Under the pieces are notes generated by a model. The model saw only the letters and a list, made by a program, of their open reading frames with translations. It was not told the origin of the DNA and ran no database searches. The position numbers were made by a program, and so were the translations under genes. 64,000 nucleotides of DNA from Hyperoodon ampullatus (lineage: Eukaryota > Chordata > Mammalia > Artiodactyla > Ziphiidae): the NCBI GenBank assembly GCA_949752795.1, contig OX457058.1:163125353-163189352 (forward strand), written 5' to 3'. Positions 1 through 10,525 of this stretch are shown here, piece by piece (within the stretch, counting starts at the first letter, position 1; each line of letters starts with the position of its first letter).

Positions 1-660
1 AAGAAAGTGTTACAGAGCTGAAGTAAGGCAAACATCTTCAGACTCAAAAGACCCATTGAATAGCAAACAGAACGAAAGCAGACAGACCTACATATAGAGT
101 TCTATAAACTGAGGCCATATAAAGTGAAATCTTGAAAAACATATTAAGACCATTTACCTATAAAGGAAATAAAATGGTAATAAAGTCAGATTTTTGTGTC
201 TTTAAAGCAGATTCTAGAGAAAACTGGAAAAAGGGGAAATTATTCTGAAACAAAATAATTTTGAACCAAGGGAAATAATCTATTTTGAAGATAAAATAAA
301 GATTTTAGGTAGGGATAGACCAAAAAAAGTTACTTGAAAAGTATCTTTGTCCTTTATGTCACAACTTTAAAAAGTATCTTTCAAAAGTGTATCTGTTTTA
401 AGTCACAGTCTTCTAATGTGTGTGTGTTTTTTCCTTTCTGTACTTAAAAGAGTGTCATTCGTGTGAAACTTTCTACATCTATTTGTGTCAATTACTTTCT
501 CAACACACTTGCTGTTCTACTAGGTACTTGGGGGCATAGAATGATTTGGGGGTCATTCAATACATTGCAGGGATAAGTAAACACGTTATTCAGCTGAATT
601 CCACATGAGAGTCAAAACTAAAACAAAATAAAAAAATAAGAAATGTTTGATTGAGCTACC
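1..660. other. unassigned AT-rich sequence
   Basis: I see no gene, repeat of known family, or RNA gene here. The sequence is AT-rich with short purine runs. Confidence 0.5.
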
Positions 661-663
661 ACC

Positions 664-800
664 AAGGACTGATCATTTTATTGATGTTTTCCTTAATTTT
701 TATGACAATCCTGTCAAAGATTTGAGTCATTTGCCATCTACAGATGACAAAACCAAGATTCAGGGACTCTCAGTGGTTTCACAAGTCTACAGGCTCTATC
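664..800 (-). repeat. MIR SINE fragment (probable)
   Basis: The stretch matches the reverse complement of the MIR central and 3' part: a segment like 'tttatgacaatcctgtcaaa' is followed by 'acagatgacaaaaccaagat' and a poorly conserved remainder. MIR is an ancient tRNA-derived SINE shared by all mammals. Divergence is high and no target duplication is visible, so edges are approximate. A short open frame across it is chance. Confidence 0.45.
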
Positions 801-849
801 CGCCATGCCTTATTTTCCCTCACTGCCCTATGATGCTGGTTTTCACTTT

Positions 850-1298
850 AAGATTCCTAACTGGGATTTGAAATTTGAAGGATTTATTTGGGAAAAACTC
901 AGTCTCATTGTGGAAACATTTTTTTAAAAAATTCTGGGCTGAATTAAACTAAAGGGAACACAGATGGCAACATGTATTTTCTTCAGATCATATGAGAGAC
1001 CTGGAAGAGAAATGCCAGCAGTCCCACATACATTGGAAGAATAAACGTGGGGGGGGGGTTCCATCCAGGCCCACTCTGCATGTGTTGCAATAAGTTATTA
1101 ATAGATGTGACATCTTGAGGGATTTCAATTCAGGCTGCCGATAGAGAATTTGAATGGATTAGATGCCAACAAATGCTACTTTATTGTCATACTTTATTTT
1201 GCATTTCAGGTTGTCTAAAATATTAAAGAAGGTTACTGTGCTGATTGGAGTATATTCAAGAAATCTACTCAGAGAGTATCCAAACTAAAAACCATAGG
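850..1298. other. unassigned sequence with a 10-G tract
   Basis: No gene or known repeat recognised. A run of ten G residues lies at 1049-1058. Confidence 0.5.
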
Positions 1299-1745
1299 CG
1301 AAATAGTGCCATTTGCGGAGACATGGATAGACCGAGAGACTGTCATACAGAATGAAGTAAGTCAGAAAGAGAAAAACAAATATTGTATAATATCACTTAT
1401 GTGTAGAATCTAGAGAAATGGTACAAAGAACTTATTTGAAAAGCATAAATAGAGACACAGGTGTAGAGAACAAACACATGGATACCAAGCGGGTAAAGGG
1501 AGGGCGGGATGAACTAGGAGATTGAGATTGACATATATACACTATGTATAAAATAGGTAACTAATGAGAACCTACTATATAGTACAGGGAACTCTACTCA
1601 GTACTCTGTGGTGACCTAAATGGGAAGAAAATCTAAAAAAGAAGGGATATATGTATATGTATAACTGATTCACATTGTTGTACAGCAGAAACTAACACAA
1701 TATTGTAAAGCAACCACACACCAATAAAAATTAAAAAAAAAAAAA
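1299..1745 (+). mobile_element. L1 LINE, 5'-truncated, last part of ORF2 and 3' UTR
   Basis: The sequence reads in sense through the end of L1 ORF2 (cgaaatagtgccatttgcgg, then the segment 'gaagtaagtcagaaagag') and the laurasiatherian L1 3' UTR (tatatagtacagggaactct, ttgttgtacagcagaaacta), ending in an A-rich tail at about 1728-1745. The repeat CATAGGC occurs just before the element (1293-1299) and just after the tail (1746-1752), which is a likely target-site duplication. The copy is dead: only the last roughly 450 bases are present. It is fairly young, because the 3' UTR matches the other L1 3' ends in this window closely. Confidence 0.87.
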
Positions 1746-1859
1746 CATAGGCCACCTCAAAATATAAGATGATTTTTCATTGCTATATTTGCATCGATTT
1801 GTACAGTGGATCTCCATCAGAATAACTGAAAAATGTTAACCCCATCTAGCATTAAGACT

Positions 1860-2045
1860 GCTAGAGACAGAATGAGCTACATTATTTTTAGGGCCCAGTG
1901 AAAAATGAAAATGTAGGCTCCCTTTTTGAAAATTATTAAGAATTTTAAGACAGGGACAGCAGATCATTAAACCAGGTGTGGAAGCTTTCCAAGCAGGGGG
2001 CTTCCCATGTCTCATATGCCCATGAGGCCAACCTGCTAGGTAAGC
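1860..2045. mobile_element. ancient nonautonomous DNA-transposon-like repeat (hAT type?)
   Basis: The segment 'agggcccagtgaaaaatgaa', then 'aattttaagacagggacagc' and 'cattaaaccaggtgtggaag', ending near 'cccatgaggccaacctg', resembles a common old mammalian interspersed repeat that I remember with GGGCCCAGTGCAAAATGAAA at the same place. I cannot name the family with certainty. Open frames on the minus strand across 1836-2175 follow this repeat and are not evidence of a gene. Confidence 0.5.
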
Positions 2046-3024
2046 AGCCCAGGTGATGCCTGTGAATGTGAACAGGACCACTAAAACAGGGCAAGCAGCC
2101 TATAAGGAGGAGTATTCCTGCTCTGGACACTAAGCATCCTTGCCTTAATGCCCTGAGCTTTCTATGCTTTACCAAATCTTTCCATGTTAAAATTTATGAG
2201 CAATCTGTGACTCAAACTACTTTAAACAAACAATTCTGCATACAGTAAACTTCCTTCCTGTATTAGGAATTGTCAATAATGATTTCGGGAGGCTCTCAGT
2301 TGGGATACCTAGTCCTGCTCCATTCTTACTTGGCCTTTTCCCCCACCTTTTCTTGTGTGGCCTGGAAGTCACCCTTTCCTTTTGTAATCAGTGACTCCAT
2401 ACATTTATTGGTCTTCTTGTTGCATTTCTGTAAAGAGAGCCCCAAGTTATATAAATTTATTGCTCCACAAACTTGAATCCACTTATCACTATTAGTTATT
2501 ACAGAGATATAGAAACTGCTAATTTCAGAGAAACCTAAATCCTCCCAGTGGTAAAGCTGGATCTCATTTTTTTCTCCAATATACTTTGCTGCCTTACTCT
2601 GTTATTGCTTCAAGTGTACAGACATGGACACTGAGGCACAATAAGGGTGAGTCCCTTAGCAAAATCACACAGTTCCTTTATGCAAGGGCCACCTATGAGT
2701 CCTCAGTCTCTGACCACTTTTGCTGTGGTCCTCCTTCCCCAACCATGCCTGTCTATTTTAACTCCTATTACTGCAGTGAACAAATTCTGGACTAAGATTT
2801 AGATGTAGAATTATATATAAAGGGCTGCTACTAAAATTCTTTCTTTTTCTGCATCTCTAGTAAAATACTTTTTCTATCCTCAAACCCTTTTTCTGTGAAA
2901 GCACTTTAATGCAATATATTGCAACAATGCTACGATCTCCTTTATAGAAATGACACGGAAGACAGGCCAGGTCCATGAAATGTTCTGGTGAATAAATCTG
3001 CTGCATTAATATGATGATTTGAAA
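2046..3024. other. unassigned sequence
   Basis: No gene recognised. A weak MIR-like piece may lie at 2600-2670 ('gacatggacactgaggcaca'), but the similarity is too short to call. Confidence 0.45.
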
Positions 3025-3215
3025 TAATTATAGCCATTAATTCTTAAATAGATCTTCTGCATACCAGGCACTTTTCTAAATGTTTTGCACATGCTAACAC
3101 ACATAATTCTTACAACAAACCTAAGAGAATAGATATGTAATTATCCCCTTTTTACAGATGCAGAAACTGAGGCTCAGGAAAATTAATTAATTTGCCCAGA
3201 TGATGTGCTCACACC
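3025..3215 (-). repeat. MIR SINE
   Basis: This is a clear reverse-complement MIR: 'taccaggcacttttctaaat', 'acacataattcttacaacaa', then 'tttacagatgcagaaactga' and 'ggctcaggaaaattaatt' leading into 'tttgcccagatga'. These are the conserved core and 3' region of MIR. No target duplication can be seen, as expected for an element this old. Confidence 0.85.
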
Positions 3216-4344
3216 CTCAGTGTTGTACCACTTCCTTATTGTAGATTCATTAATCATTTGAATATGACCTAAGTCTTCAATCTTAATATAAATGCACTGT
3301 TTCTGCTCTTGGTTTGATTTAGAAGATCTCTGGGGTCCTTTCTATGTCTAAAATTATATCATGTTGGAGAAGAAAACATCAGTTGTAAATGACATTCAAA
3401 TAATTCCCATTAACTATCAACAATTTAATTATGTGTTATTTTTACGTGGCTCTTACAGGTTTTCTTACTTTAAGAAATTAAATGGTTGCATACAAAATGA
3501 AATTGTGTCCTCATTTACTCCTTACTGTGAGTATGGGCACAATGATTTCATTATTCTGAATCTATTGATTGCTCTTGAAATGTACTGCTTCTGTAAATAA
3601 GACAGGCTGTAATCAACCACATTCTAAATCTTTCCTTCAATAACCTTTTTTGGCTTTATTTTTCCATTGTCCTGCTTTGAATATAATGGTGCCAAACACA
3701 ATTTGAGGTTTTCAGGTAAACATAGTTTATTAGGATGTTCTTGTTAAAGACACCTGATTCAAGGTAAAACGTGTTTGATAAGGCTCCCTTTAAGCGTGGC
3801 TTTTTATATTGCTTATTCATCCCTCCAAAACATTTATGTTGGGTGACACTGCACAAATTAAACAGTGCTGACTTATGTTATAATTAGTTATATGGTACAG
3901 TATCTTAAAATAATTTCTCAAAGGAAGATTGCCCTTTTTGAAGAGAAAAAAATGGTTTAAATATTTTAAATAATTAAAACCATTTGGCTGAAAAAGTCTG
4001 TAATCAAAAGGCAAAATGTCACATGCTTATGTCAAAGATGCCACTACAAAATATTAGCCAGTATGTTTAAGTTCCTTGAAAAACATGCTGTATTAAAAAA
4101 CCAAAAACTTTTTAAAACATTTTAAAAATCATAGGAATGTTCTTTATTCTTTTCAAGTTATCTATGTTTCCTTACTGTTTCTAAAAATTATATACATACG
4201 TGTAAAAACACATACACACAGATTAAATAATTAAAAATACATATTTTCTGAGTCAAGTATCTGCTTTAGACTTCCATGTATTTGTAGAGATAAACTGAGA
4301 AATAACATTTTTCCCTGCAAACAACTGTCTTAAGGGGAATAAAA
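3216..4344. other. unassigned AT-rich sequence
   Basis: No known repeat or gene recognised. Open frames at 3361-3600 (+) and 3656-4014 (-) are short, AT-rich and resemble nothing I know. Confidence 0.45.
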
Positions 4345-5275
4345 TACAAGCTACAAACTGAGAGGGAATATTTGCAAATACAAACTGACAAAGTACTTCA
4401 ATCCAGAGTATATAAAGAACTCACCACATTCAACTGTAAGAAATGGTCAAACAATTTGAGAAGACACTTTACCATAGAGGATACATGATAACAAATAAGT
4501 ACATGAAATATGTTCATCATCCACCATTCTAGAAATACAAATTATAGACACAATGAGTTACCACTACATGCACATAAGATGGCTGAAATAAAAAATACAG
4601 ACAATATCAACTGATGATAGGATGTACGACTCTCATGCATTGCTGATGGGAATGTAAAATGGAACAATCATTTGGCAGTTTCTTAAAGAGCTAAATGTAC
4701 AATTTAATAAGAAAAATGCTAGACATTTTCTTCTAAAGCTAACATACAACCTAACAATAACACTTTAGTGTATTTACTCTAGAGAAGTAAAAATTTATGT
4801 CTAAAAAACCCTGGATATTAATATGCTTTGCAGTTTTATTTATAATAGCCCCAAACTGGAAACAAACCAAACAAATGTCTTTTAATGGGTGAATGATGAA
4901 ATAAATTGTAGTATATCCATACAGTGGAATAGAACTCAGCAATAAAAGAAATAAACTATTGATATAGACAACAATTTGGTTGGATTTCAAGAATGTTTCA
5001 CTGGCGAAAATAGGTCAGTCTCAAAAGGTTATATACTATATGATTCCGTTTATATAACAGTCTTGAAATAAAATGTTAGCAATGGAGAATAGATCAGTGG
5101 TTAACAGGGGTTAGAGGAGGGGAGGTCATTCTCAGGCACAGATGGCATAAATAGTTTTCTTTGTTGTGATGGACCAAGTCCATATCTTGACTGAGTTGTA
5201 GTTATACAAATCTACACATATGATGAAAGGTCACATATTTATACACCAATAAAAAGAGTTTTTGTTTCAAAGCTG
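4345..5275 (+). mobile_element. ancient L1 (L1M type), end of ORF2 and 3' UTR
   Basis: The order of recognisable blocks is that of an old L1 in sense. 'ccagagtatataaagaactc' and 'aacaatttgagaagacactt' come from the late ORF2, 'cattgctgatgggaatgtaa' and 'ataatagccccaaactggaa' follow, then 'gtagtatatccatacagtgg' and a 3' UTR ending in 'atacaccaataaaaagagtt'. Divergence is heavy with many indels and stops. The element provides no function and is probably over 80 million years old by its subfamily type; that age is inference. Confidence 0.75.
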
Positions 5276-6392
5276 ATAAAATCAAAATAAGGTCTGTATG
5301 TAGTATAGTCATTAGTACTGTACTAATGTCAGTTTCCTGCTTTGGGGAATGTACAATGGTTATGTAAGATATTATCACTGAGAGAACCTGGATGAAGTGT
5401 ATACAGAAACTTGCTGTGGTATTGATGCAACATCTTTAGGTCCACAATTATTTTTAAATAAATATTTTAAAAATAAATAAATTCAGAATATTTATGTACT
5501 ATTAACCCATACATTATGCATTTCAAATTACAAATAACAACCTATTACCTACATAATAGGTTTTAAAACAGGTAGGACCTGGCCAAGGTTGTCTCTAATG
5601 TTTAATTATTTTCTCTGTGAAAAACATATTTAAATAACTTCCTAAGTAGTATGCAATCTTTAAAATAAATGAGTGTATGAGTTAGAAGATATATATGTGT
5701 CATCATTTTAGGAAGAACTTTTAGATTTGGAATTTAGTACGTATTTTAACTGAATTGAAAGAAAATTGTGTATGTAATAGAAAAACAATTATTTCTGTAT
5801 TATTTTACAATTGTCTTATTTTATGCTGATGAAGCATACTTCTAGCTAACGTTTGTCACATAAATAGACTCAGAGAAGATAACAATGCATTCTAATAAAG
5901 GATACAATTTACTAGTTTGACCACTACTCATTTTGTTTCACTTGTGGTAGACTGAAAAATTTCCCTTATATGTCTTTGTTCCACTTTTCCTTAAACAGTT
6001 TCATGGGCCATATTTCTGAAATGTAGCAGAGAACTAGGTAAATAGAGAAGTGCTCATTTTTGCCTTAAGTTCTCCCATTTTCCTGAGACTGTTGATTTTC
6101 ATAGTAAAGTGCATTGTGTTGAATGGCTCTTTTGTGAAAAATCTATTATATTTTTTCCAGACAGAATAATTACCTTATGCAAGAACACTGTGTTACAGAA
6201 AACTCACTATTATCTTTTCTGAAAAGAAACAGAAGTTTTCTTGAGAGAGAGGAAATAGATCAACAGAGCACGCAAAGCAATATGTTCTAGGATAAAGGAA
6301 GTTTAATGAAAGAGACACCATAATGGCTGGTTCTTTGCTATGGGGGCTGTTGATTACTGTTAGGATAAAAGGGCAAATCATTATTAGAAATT
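5276..6392. other. unassigned AT-rich sequence
   Basis: No gene or clear repeat recognised. Confidence 0.45.
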
Positions 6393-6406
6393 TTAGATAT
6401 TTATTT

Positions 6407-6614
6407 ATTTATTTATTTATTTGTGGTACAGGGGCCTCTCACTGTTGTGGCCTCTCCCGTTGCGGAGCACAGGCTCCAGACGTGCAGGCTCAGTGGCCGT
6501 GGCTCACAGGCCCAGCCGCTCCAAGGCACGTGGGATCTTCCCAGACCGGGGCACGAACCCGTGTCCCCTGCACCAGCAGGCGTACTCTCAACCACTGCGC
6601 CACCAGGGAAGCCC
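6407..6614 (-). mobile_element. CHR SINE (cetacean tRNA-derived)
   Basis: In sense (minus strand) the element starts GGGCTTCCCTGGTGGCGCAG, carries an A box (TGGCGCAGTGG) and a B box (GGTTCGTGCCC), and continues into the tRNA-unrelated body ('gagcacaggctccagacgtg' on the plus strand). It ends in a (TTTA)n tract at 6400-6420 that stands in for the A-rich tail. Flanks show a near-perfect duplication: TTAGATATTTATTT (6393-6406) and TAGATAATTATTTT (6615-6628). Such SINEs are copied by RNA polymerase III and inserted by L1 machinery. Short frames read through it in several phases and are artefacts. Confidence 0.95.
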
Positions 6615-6628
6615 TAGATAATTATTTT

Positions 6629-6974
6629 GATATATTATTTCCTTTCATATTGAAGACCATATCTGACTTCAATGAGATTTTCTAATATGTGCTTCAAAAG
6701 ACTGAGGATGAGAGGGAAAAATAGAAACCCTCAGAGCATGATGGCAGAAGATACCATCCAAGTAACTTTATGACAGTAGATTTAAGTAGTAAATCTATGG
6801 CAATAAAAAACTTCCTGATTATTACAATATAAGCTATTAGTTATGAAAGAAAGAGTTGCCCTATCCTTGAATAAAATACTTTGGAGCATTTCAGCAAATA
6901 TTTATTGATTTCCAGGCATTTTGCTGGACACTTGATACTGAAACTTTTTTCCTTGAAAAAAAGGAAACCATTAA
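6629..6974. other. unassigned sequence
   Basis: Nothing recognised between the SINE and the LTR fragment. Confidence 0.45.
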
Positions 6975-7235
6975 CATATTGTAGTAGATTGAATTTTGTC
7001 CCCTAAAAACATACATCCAACTCCTAACTCTTGGTATTGTGAATGTGACCTTATATGGAAACTGAGTCTTTGCAGATGTAATTAATTTAATGATCTCAAG
7101 ATGATATCTCACTGGATTTAGAGTGAGCCGGGAATCCAATGACTGGTGTTCTCATAAGAGGAGGAGAGGACACACCAACACGCAGAGAAAAAGGCCATGA
7201 AATAATGGAGGCTAGAAAGCTCTACTTCACATCTT
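6975..7235 (+). mobile_element. MaLR LTR fragment (MLT1 type)
   Basis: Blocks 'ttgaattttgtcccctaaaa', 'gtgaatgtgaccttatatgg', 'gagtctttgcagatgtaatt', 'aatccaatgactggtgttct' and 'aaggccatgaaataatggag' follow the MLT1 LTR consensus in order. MLT1 LTRs are solo remnants of ancient nonautonomous ERVL-related elements. The 3' third, including the polyadenylation region, is not recognisable. No internal retroviral sequence adjoins it. Confidence 0.8.
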
Positions 7236-7839
7236 TCTCATCCTGGGACAAGCAAACATGTTCTCTTGAGAAAGGCAGCTGTACAAGAGTGCAAATAGAA
7301 CCATGAAAATCCTCTCAAGGTCTAGGAATGGAACTGGCCCACTGACTTTTCTGTGTTATTCCACCAGGCAAAATAAATTGAAAATATGGAAAATTATATT
7401 CAACACTTTTTATGGGAGGAATTTTGAAGTTCCATGGAACAGGACATGAATACAAGATTTGTTAAAAGAGTCCAGTAATACAATTGACTGTACAAAGTAC
7501 ACCATATTCCCATATTTTCTGTTGCATTTCAGAACATTTTTTTTTTCCCCTCAGGCGCTTAGCTATTCTTTCTCATCTCCTAAATCTCTAATCAATGGAC
7601 TGCACTTAGGCTCAGTGCTTGAACCCCTTTTCTTTTCTACATACACTTTTTTTAAGTTTTCTCATCTAGTTTCCTAGGCCACAGATAATACACTTTCCAT
7701 AAAAGCAGAGATTTTTTTTATTAATGGATATGGTCCATGTGTATATACAAGAGCTTTGTAGATATATGTGCTCACCCAAAAAAATATATTTTTGAATGAA
7801 TGAATCTGTAAATTAGTATGATGATGACTCAGGAACTCC
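7236..7839. other. unassigned sequence
   Basis: Nothing recognised. Confidence 0.4.
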
Positions 7840-8062
7840 TGACTTAACCTCTCCTTTGAACTCTAGACATGTATCTTCCACTTACATATCTACTCAAATG
7901 TCTTTTAAGGATTTCAAATTAACCTTTTGAAAACTAAATTATATATCTTTCATGCCAAAATCTTCTACAAATGAGCAAATGGCAAATCCATCTTTCCACT
8001 TGGCAATACCTAAAACCTTGAAATTGTCTCTGATTTCTCTCTTTCTCTCATATCTGATATTT
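7840..8062 (+). mobile_element. L2 LINE fragment (probable)
   Basis: The sequence 'tcatgccaaaatcttctaca' followed by 'caatacctaaaaccttgaaa', then 'ttgtctctgatttctctctt' fits the L2 pattern of '...caagccaaaaacctggg agtcatccttgactcctctc...' in sense. It is interrupted at its 3' side by an L1M. The open frame at 7952-8314 spans this and the next repeat and is not a gene. Confidence 0.5.
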
Positions 8063-8557
8063 GTGGTATATATGTGTATGTCTGTAACTACTTTGGAAGT
8101 TGGTCTGGCAATTTCTTATAAAGTTAAGCATGTTCATAGAAGCTGTTTTCATATTAGCCCCACACTGGAAACAACCCAAATATCCAGTAACAAGAGACTA
8201 GATAAACAAAGTTTGGATATTAATGCAATTAAATATTACCCAGATATAAAAGGGAAGAAGCTATTGATGTATGCAACAACATTGAGAAACCTCAAAAACA
8301 TTATGTTGAGTTAAAGAAACCAGGATTAAAAAAAGTACATATGATTCCATTTATATGAGTTTCTGGAAGAGTCATAACTAATTTATAAGAAAAGAGATCA
8401 GAACAGCATTTGCTTGCGGGTCACTGATGGACTGGGAAGAAAAATAATGAATATTTCCAGAAAGATGAAAATGTTTTATATATTGATCTAGTATATATTA
8501 TACAGTTATAAGAAAATTTCAAAGTTCTCTGGATTCTGAGCTTTGATGTATGCATTC

Positions 8558-8560
<3 letters not shown>
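8063..8560 (+). mobile_element. ancient L1 (L1M type), late ORF2 and 3' UTR
   Basis: Late L1 blocks appear in sense: 'attagccccacactggaaac', 'aacccaaatatccagtaaca', 'gattccatttatatgagttt', then 'gaaaatgttttatatattga' and a 3' end running into the TA repeat. Heavily diverged. The neighbouring TA microsatellite may have grown from its A-rich tail (inference). Confidence 0.75.

Positions 8561-8610
<50 letters not shown>
8561..8610. repeat. (TA)25 microsatellite
   Basis: Fifty bases of uninterrupted TA, exactly 25 units. Its length suggests it is polymorphic. Confidence 0.99.
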
Positions 8611-8615
<5 letters not shown>

Positions 8616-8919
8616 CAGTAAAAAAATATCATGAGATATATGTATATATATGGTATCAAGAATAATATTAAAATAAAATACCTAGAATAATAACCATGAA
8701 ACTTAATGAGTTAAACATTAATAATATTTCAGAAGTTCTGCATGTGTTCTTGAATGTACCACCTACTATTTTCCCCAAAAGTGAATAGTCCACCAAAATA
8801 TCTATTGTTACTTCCTTGCTTTTACTTTATTATATATAGTATATAATATATGCATTATGCATAACATTTTATGTTTAATTAATATATTGCATAGATGTGC
8901 ATGTTATAGCTCTATCATG
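8611..8919. other. very AT-rich segment
   Basis: Rich in TA and AT steps, with interrupted TATATA runs at 8636-8651 and 8830-8860. No gene seen. Confidence 0.6.
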
Positions 8920-10100
8920 CTATATCATACTATATGTATGATTCTGCAATTTGCTTTAACTTTCTTTTCATGAGCTGAAGTAATCAAATTTAATGTAATT
9001 TAATTGATCAATCTTTTCCTTTACAGTTTACATTGGTTGTTTCTTGCTTAGAACTTTCAACTCTACTCTGAATATATGAAAATGTCTTAAACAACTTCTT
9101 TTTTTTTTATGTTTTCATTTTCAGATTTAAGTCCTCTGACCACCTGGAATTGATCTTTATGTCTGGTATATAGTAAGGATCTGATTTCACTCATTTCCAT
9201 TTGGACAACCGATTGTTCCAGCACCAATTATTGAAGAGGGCACCATTTTTTCCTTTGACCTACACTGTTCTGTCATATATCAACTTTCCATATATGTGTA
9301 GTTTCTGGAGTCTTACTATGTTATATTGCTCTACTTTTCTATCCTTTTGTTGCTATCATACTGACCTAATTACTAGACATTTTTCTAGCCATCTTGTGTC
9401 AAGTTAATATAGTATCCATCAATTCCTTGGCTGCTAAGATAATTTATCAACAATGGATTGAGAATTTTCTTAAGTTATTTTCCATTTCATTTATGGAAAA
9501 TTTCATATGGTGTTTTGCCTTTAATTTGTTGATACAGCAAATATTATTGAGAGAGTTTCTAATTTTGAATCAAATTGCATTTTGTTTTCCTGGTATAAAC
9601 CCAGATTGAATATAATTCTTTGGAATCCAGTATCAAGCTTACTTCCATTGTCAAGACTCTTAATATATGTTTGGTTACATTCTCTCCTTTTTAATTCTCT
9701 GAACAGGTTTGTGGAAGATTGAAATCATGTGTTTAAATGTTGCGTACAACCACCTTATAAATATTTGAGCCTGGTATTTTCATATTTGAAGTCTTTTTTT
9801 TTTTTTTTTTTGCGGTACGCGGGGCCTCTCCCGTTGTGGAGCACAGGCTCTGGACGCGCAGGCCCAGCGACCATGGTTCACAGACCCAGCCGCTCTACGG
9901 CATGTGGGATCTTCCCGGATGGGGGCACAAACCCGTGTCGGGAAGCAGGCGGGCTCTCAACCACTGCGCCACCAGGGAAGCCCGATATTTAAAGTCTTTT
10001 AAACTATGTATTCAATTTATTTGATGGTTATAATATACTTAAATTATTTTATTTATCTTTCATTTTTTTAAATTGGTAATTTGTGGTTCTTTAAGATATT
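8920..10100 (-). mobile_element. ancient L1 (L1M type) ORF2 and 3' part, interrupted by a SINE
   Basis: Read on the minus strand this is old L1 ORF2. Plus-strand landmarks are 'tctgcaatttgctttaactt', 'gttttcattttcagatttaa' with 'gaccacctggaattgatctt', 'ttccagcaccaattattgaa', then 'gataatttatcaacaa', 'ttaatttgttgatacagcaa' and, beyond the SINE, 'aaattggtaatttgtggttc'. Many stops and deletions are present. A CHR SINE at 9798-9984 splits it; the L1 resumes in register at about 10001. Confidence 0.75.
9798..9984 (-). mobile_element. CHR SINE with an internal deletion
   Basis: Near-consensus CHR SINE in reverse, with a 17-T tract (tail) at 9794-9810 and the sense 5' end at 9984. Target duplication: ATATTTGAAGTCTTTT (9782-9797) and ATATTTAAAGTCTTTT (9985-10000), one mismatch in 16. 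It lacks about 16 bases that other copies have between two CCTCTC words ('gcggggcctctcccgttgtg'), and the segment around 'cgtgtcgggaagcaggcggg' is altered relative to the usual 'cctgcatcggcaggcgg'. Confidence 0.95.
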
Positions 10101-10134
10101 TTGAATAACATTGATCTACTCACAAACATAGAGG

Positions 10135-10525
10135 GTGTCTATGATGCTTTGTTGAATGTGTCAACTTGATTAGGCAATAGTGCCCAGTTATTCAATCAAA
10201 CACAAATGTAGGTACTGCTGTTGAAGTATTTTGTAGATGGATAAATTATATAATCAGACAACTTTAAGTAAAGCTTATTCTCGATAGTGTGGGTAGGCCT
10301 TATCCAATCAGTTGAAAGTTCTTAAGAACAAAATTTAGGTATCCTGGAGAATGAAGAAATGATTGCAGTATTGGTTCCTGCTCAAGATTTCCAGCCTCAC
10401 ATCTTATTTTATAAATTTTGGACTTGCCAGCCTCCACTATGGGCATGAGTCAATTCTTTGAAATCCCTTTTCTTCTACTGGTGTGTTTCTCTGGAGAATT
10501 CTGACTGATATGTGTCTTAGTTGAG
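10135..10525 (+). mobile_element. ancient LTR-like interspersed repeat, family not named
   Basis: The ordered blocks 'gtgtcaacttgattaggcaa', 'tagtgcccagttattcaatc', 'gtgggtaggccttatccaat', 'cagttgaaagttcttaagaa', 'tttccagcctcacatct', 'ttggacttgccagcctccac' and the end 'tttctctggagaattctgac' match a common mammalian repeat whose sequence I know but whose family name I cannot give with confidence. The end resembles MaLR or ERVL LTR ends. No internal region adjoins. Confidence 0.65.

Noticed and set aside
6323..6685. 120-codon frame across 6.4 kb, and similar frames at 9.7, 18.5-19.0, 50.3 and 57.6 kb
   Set aside because: All are read-through of CHR SINEs, whose GC-rich body is free of stops in several frames.
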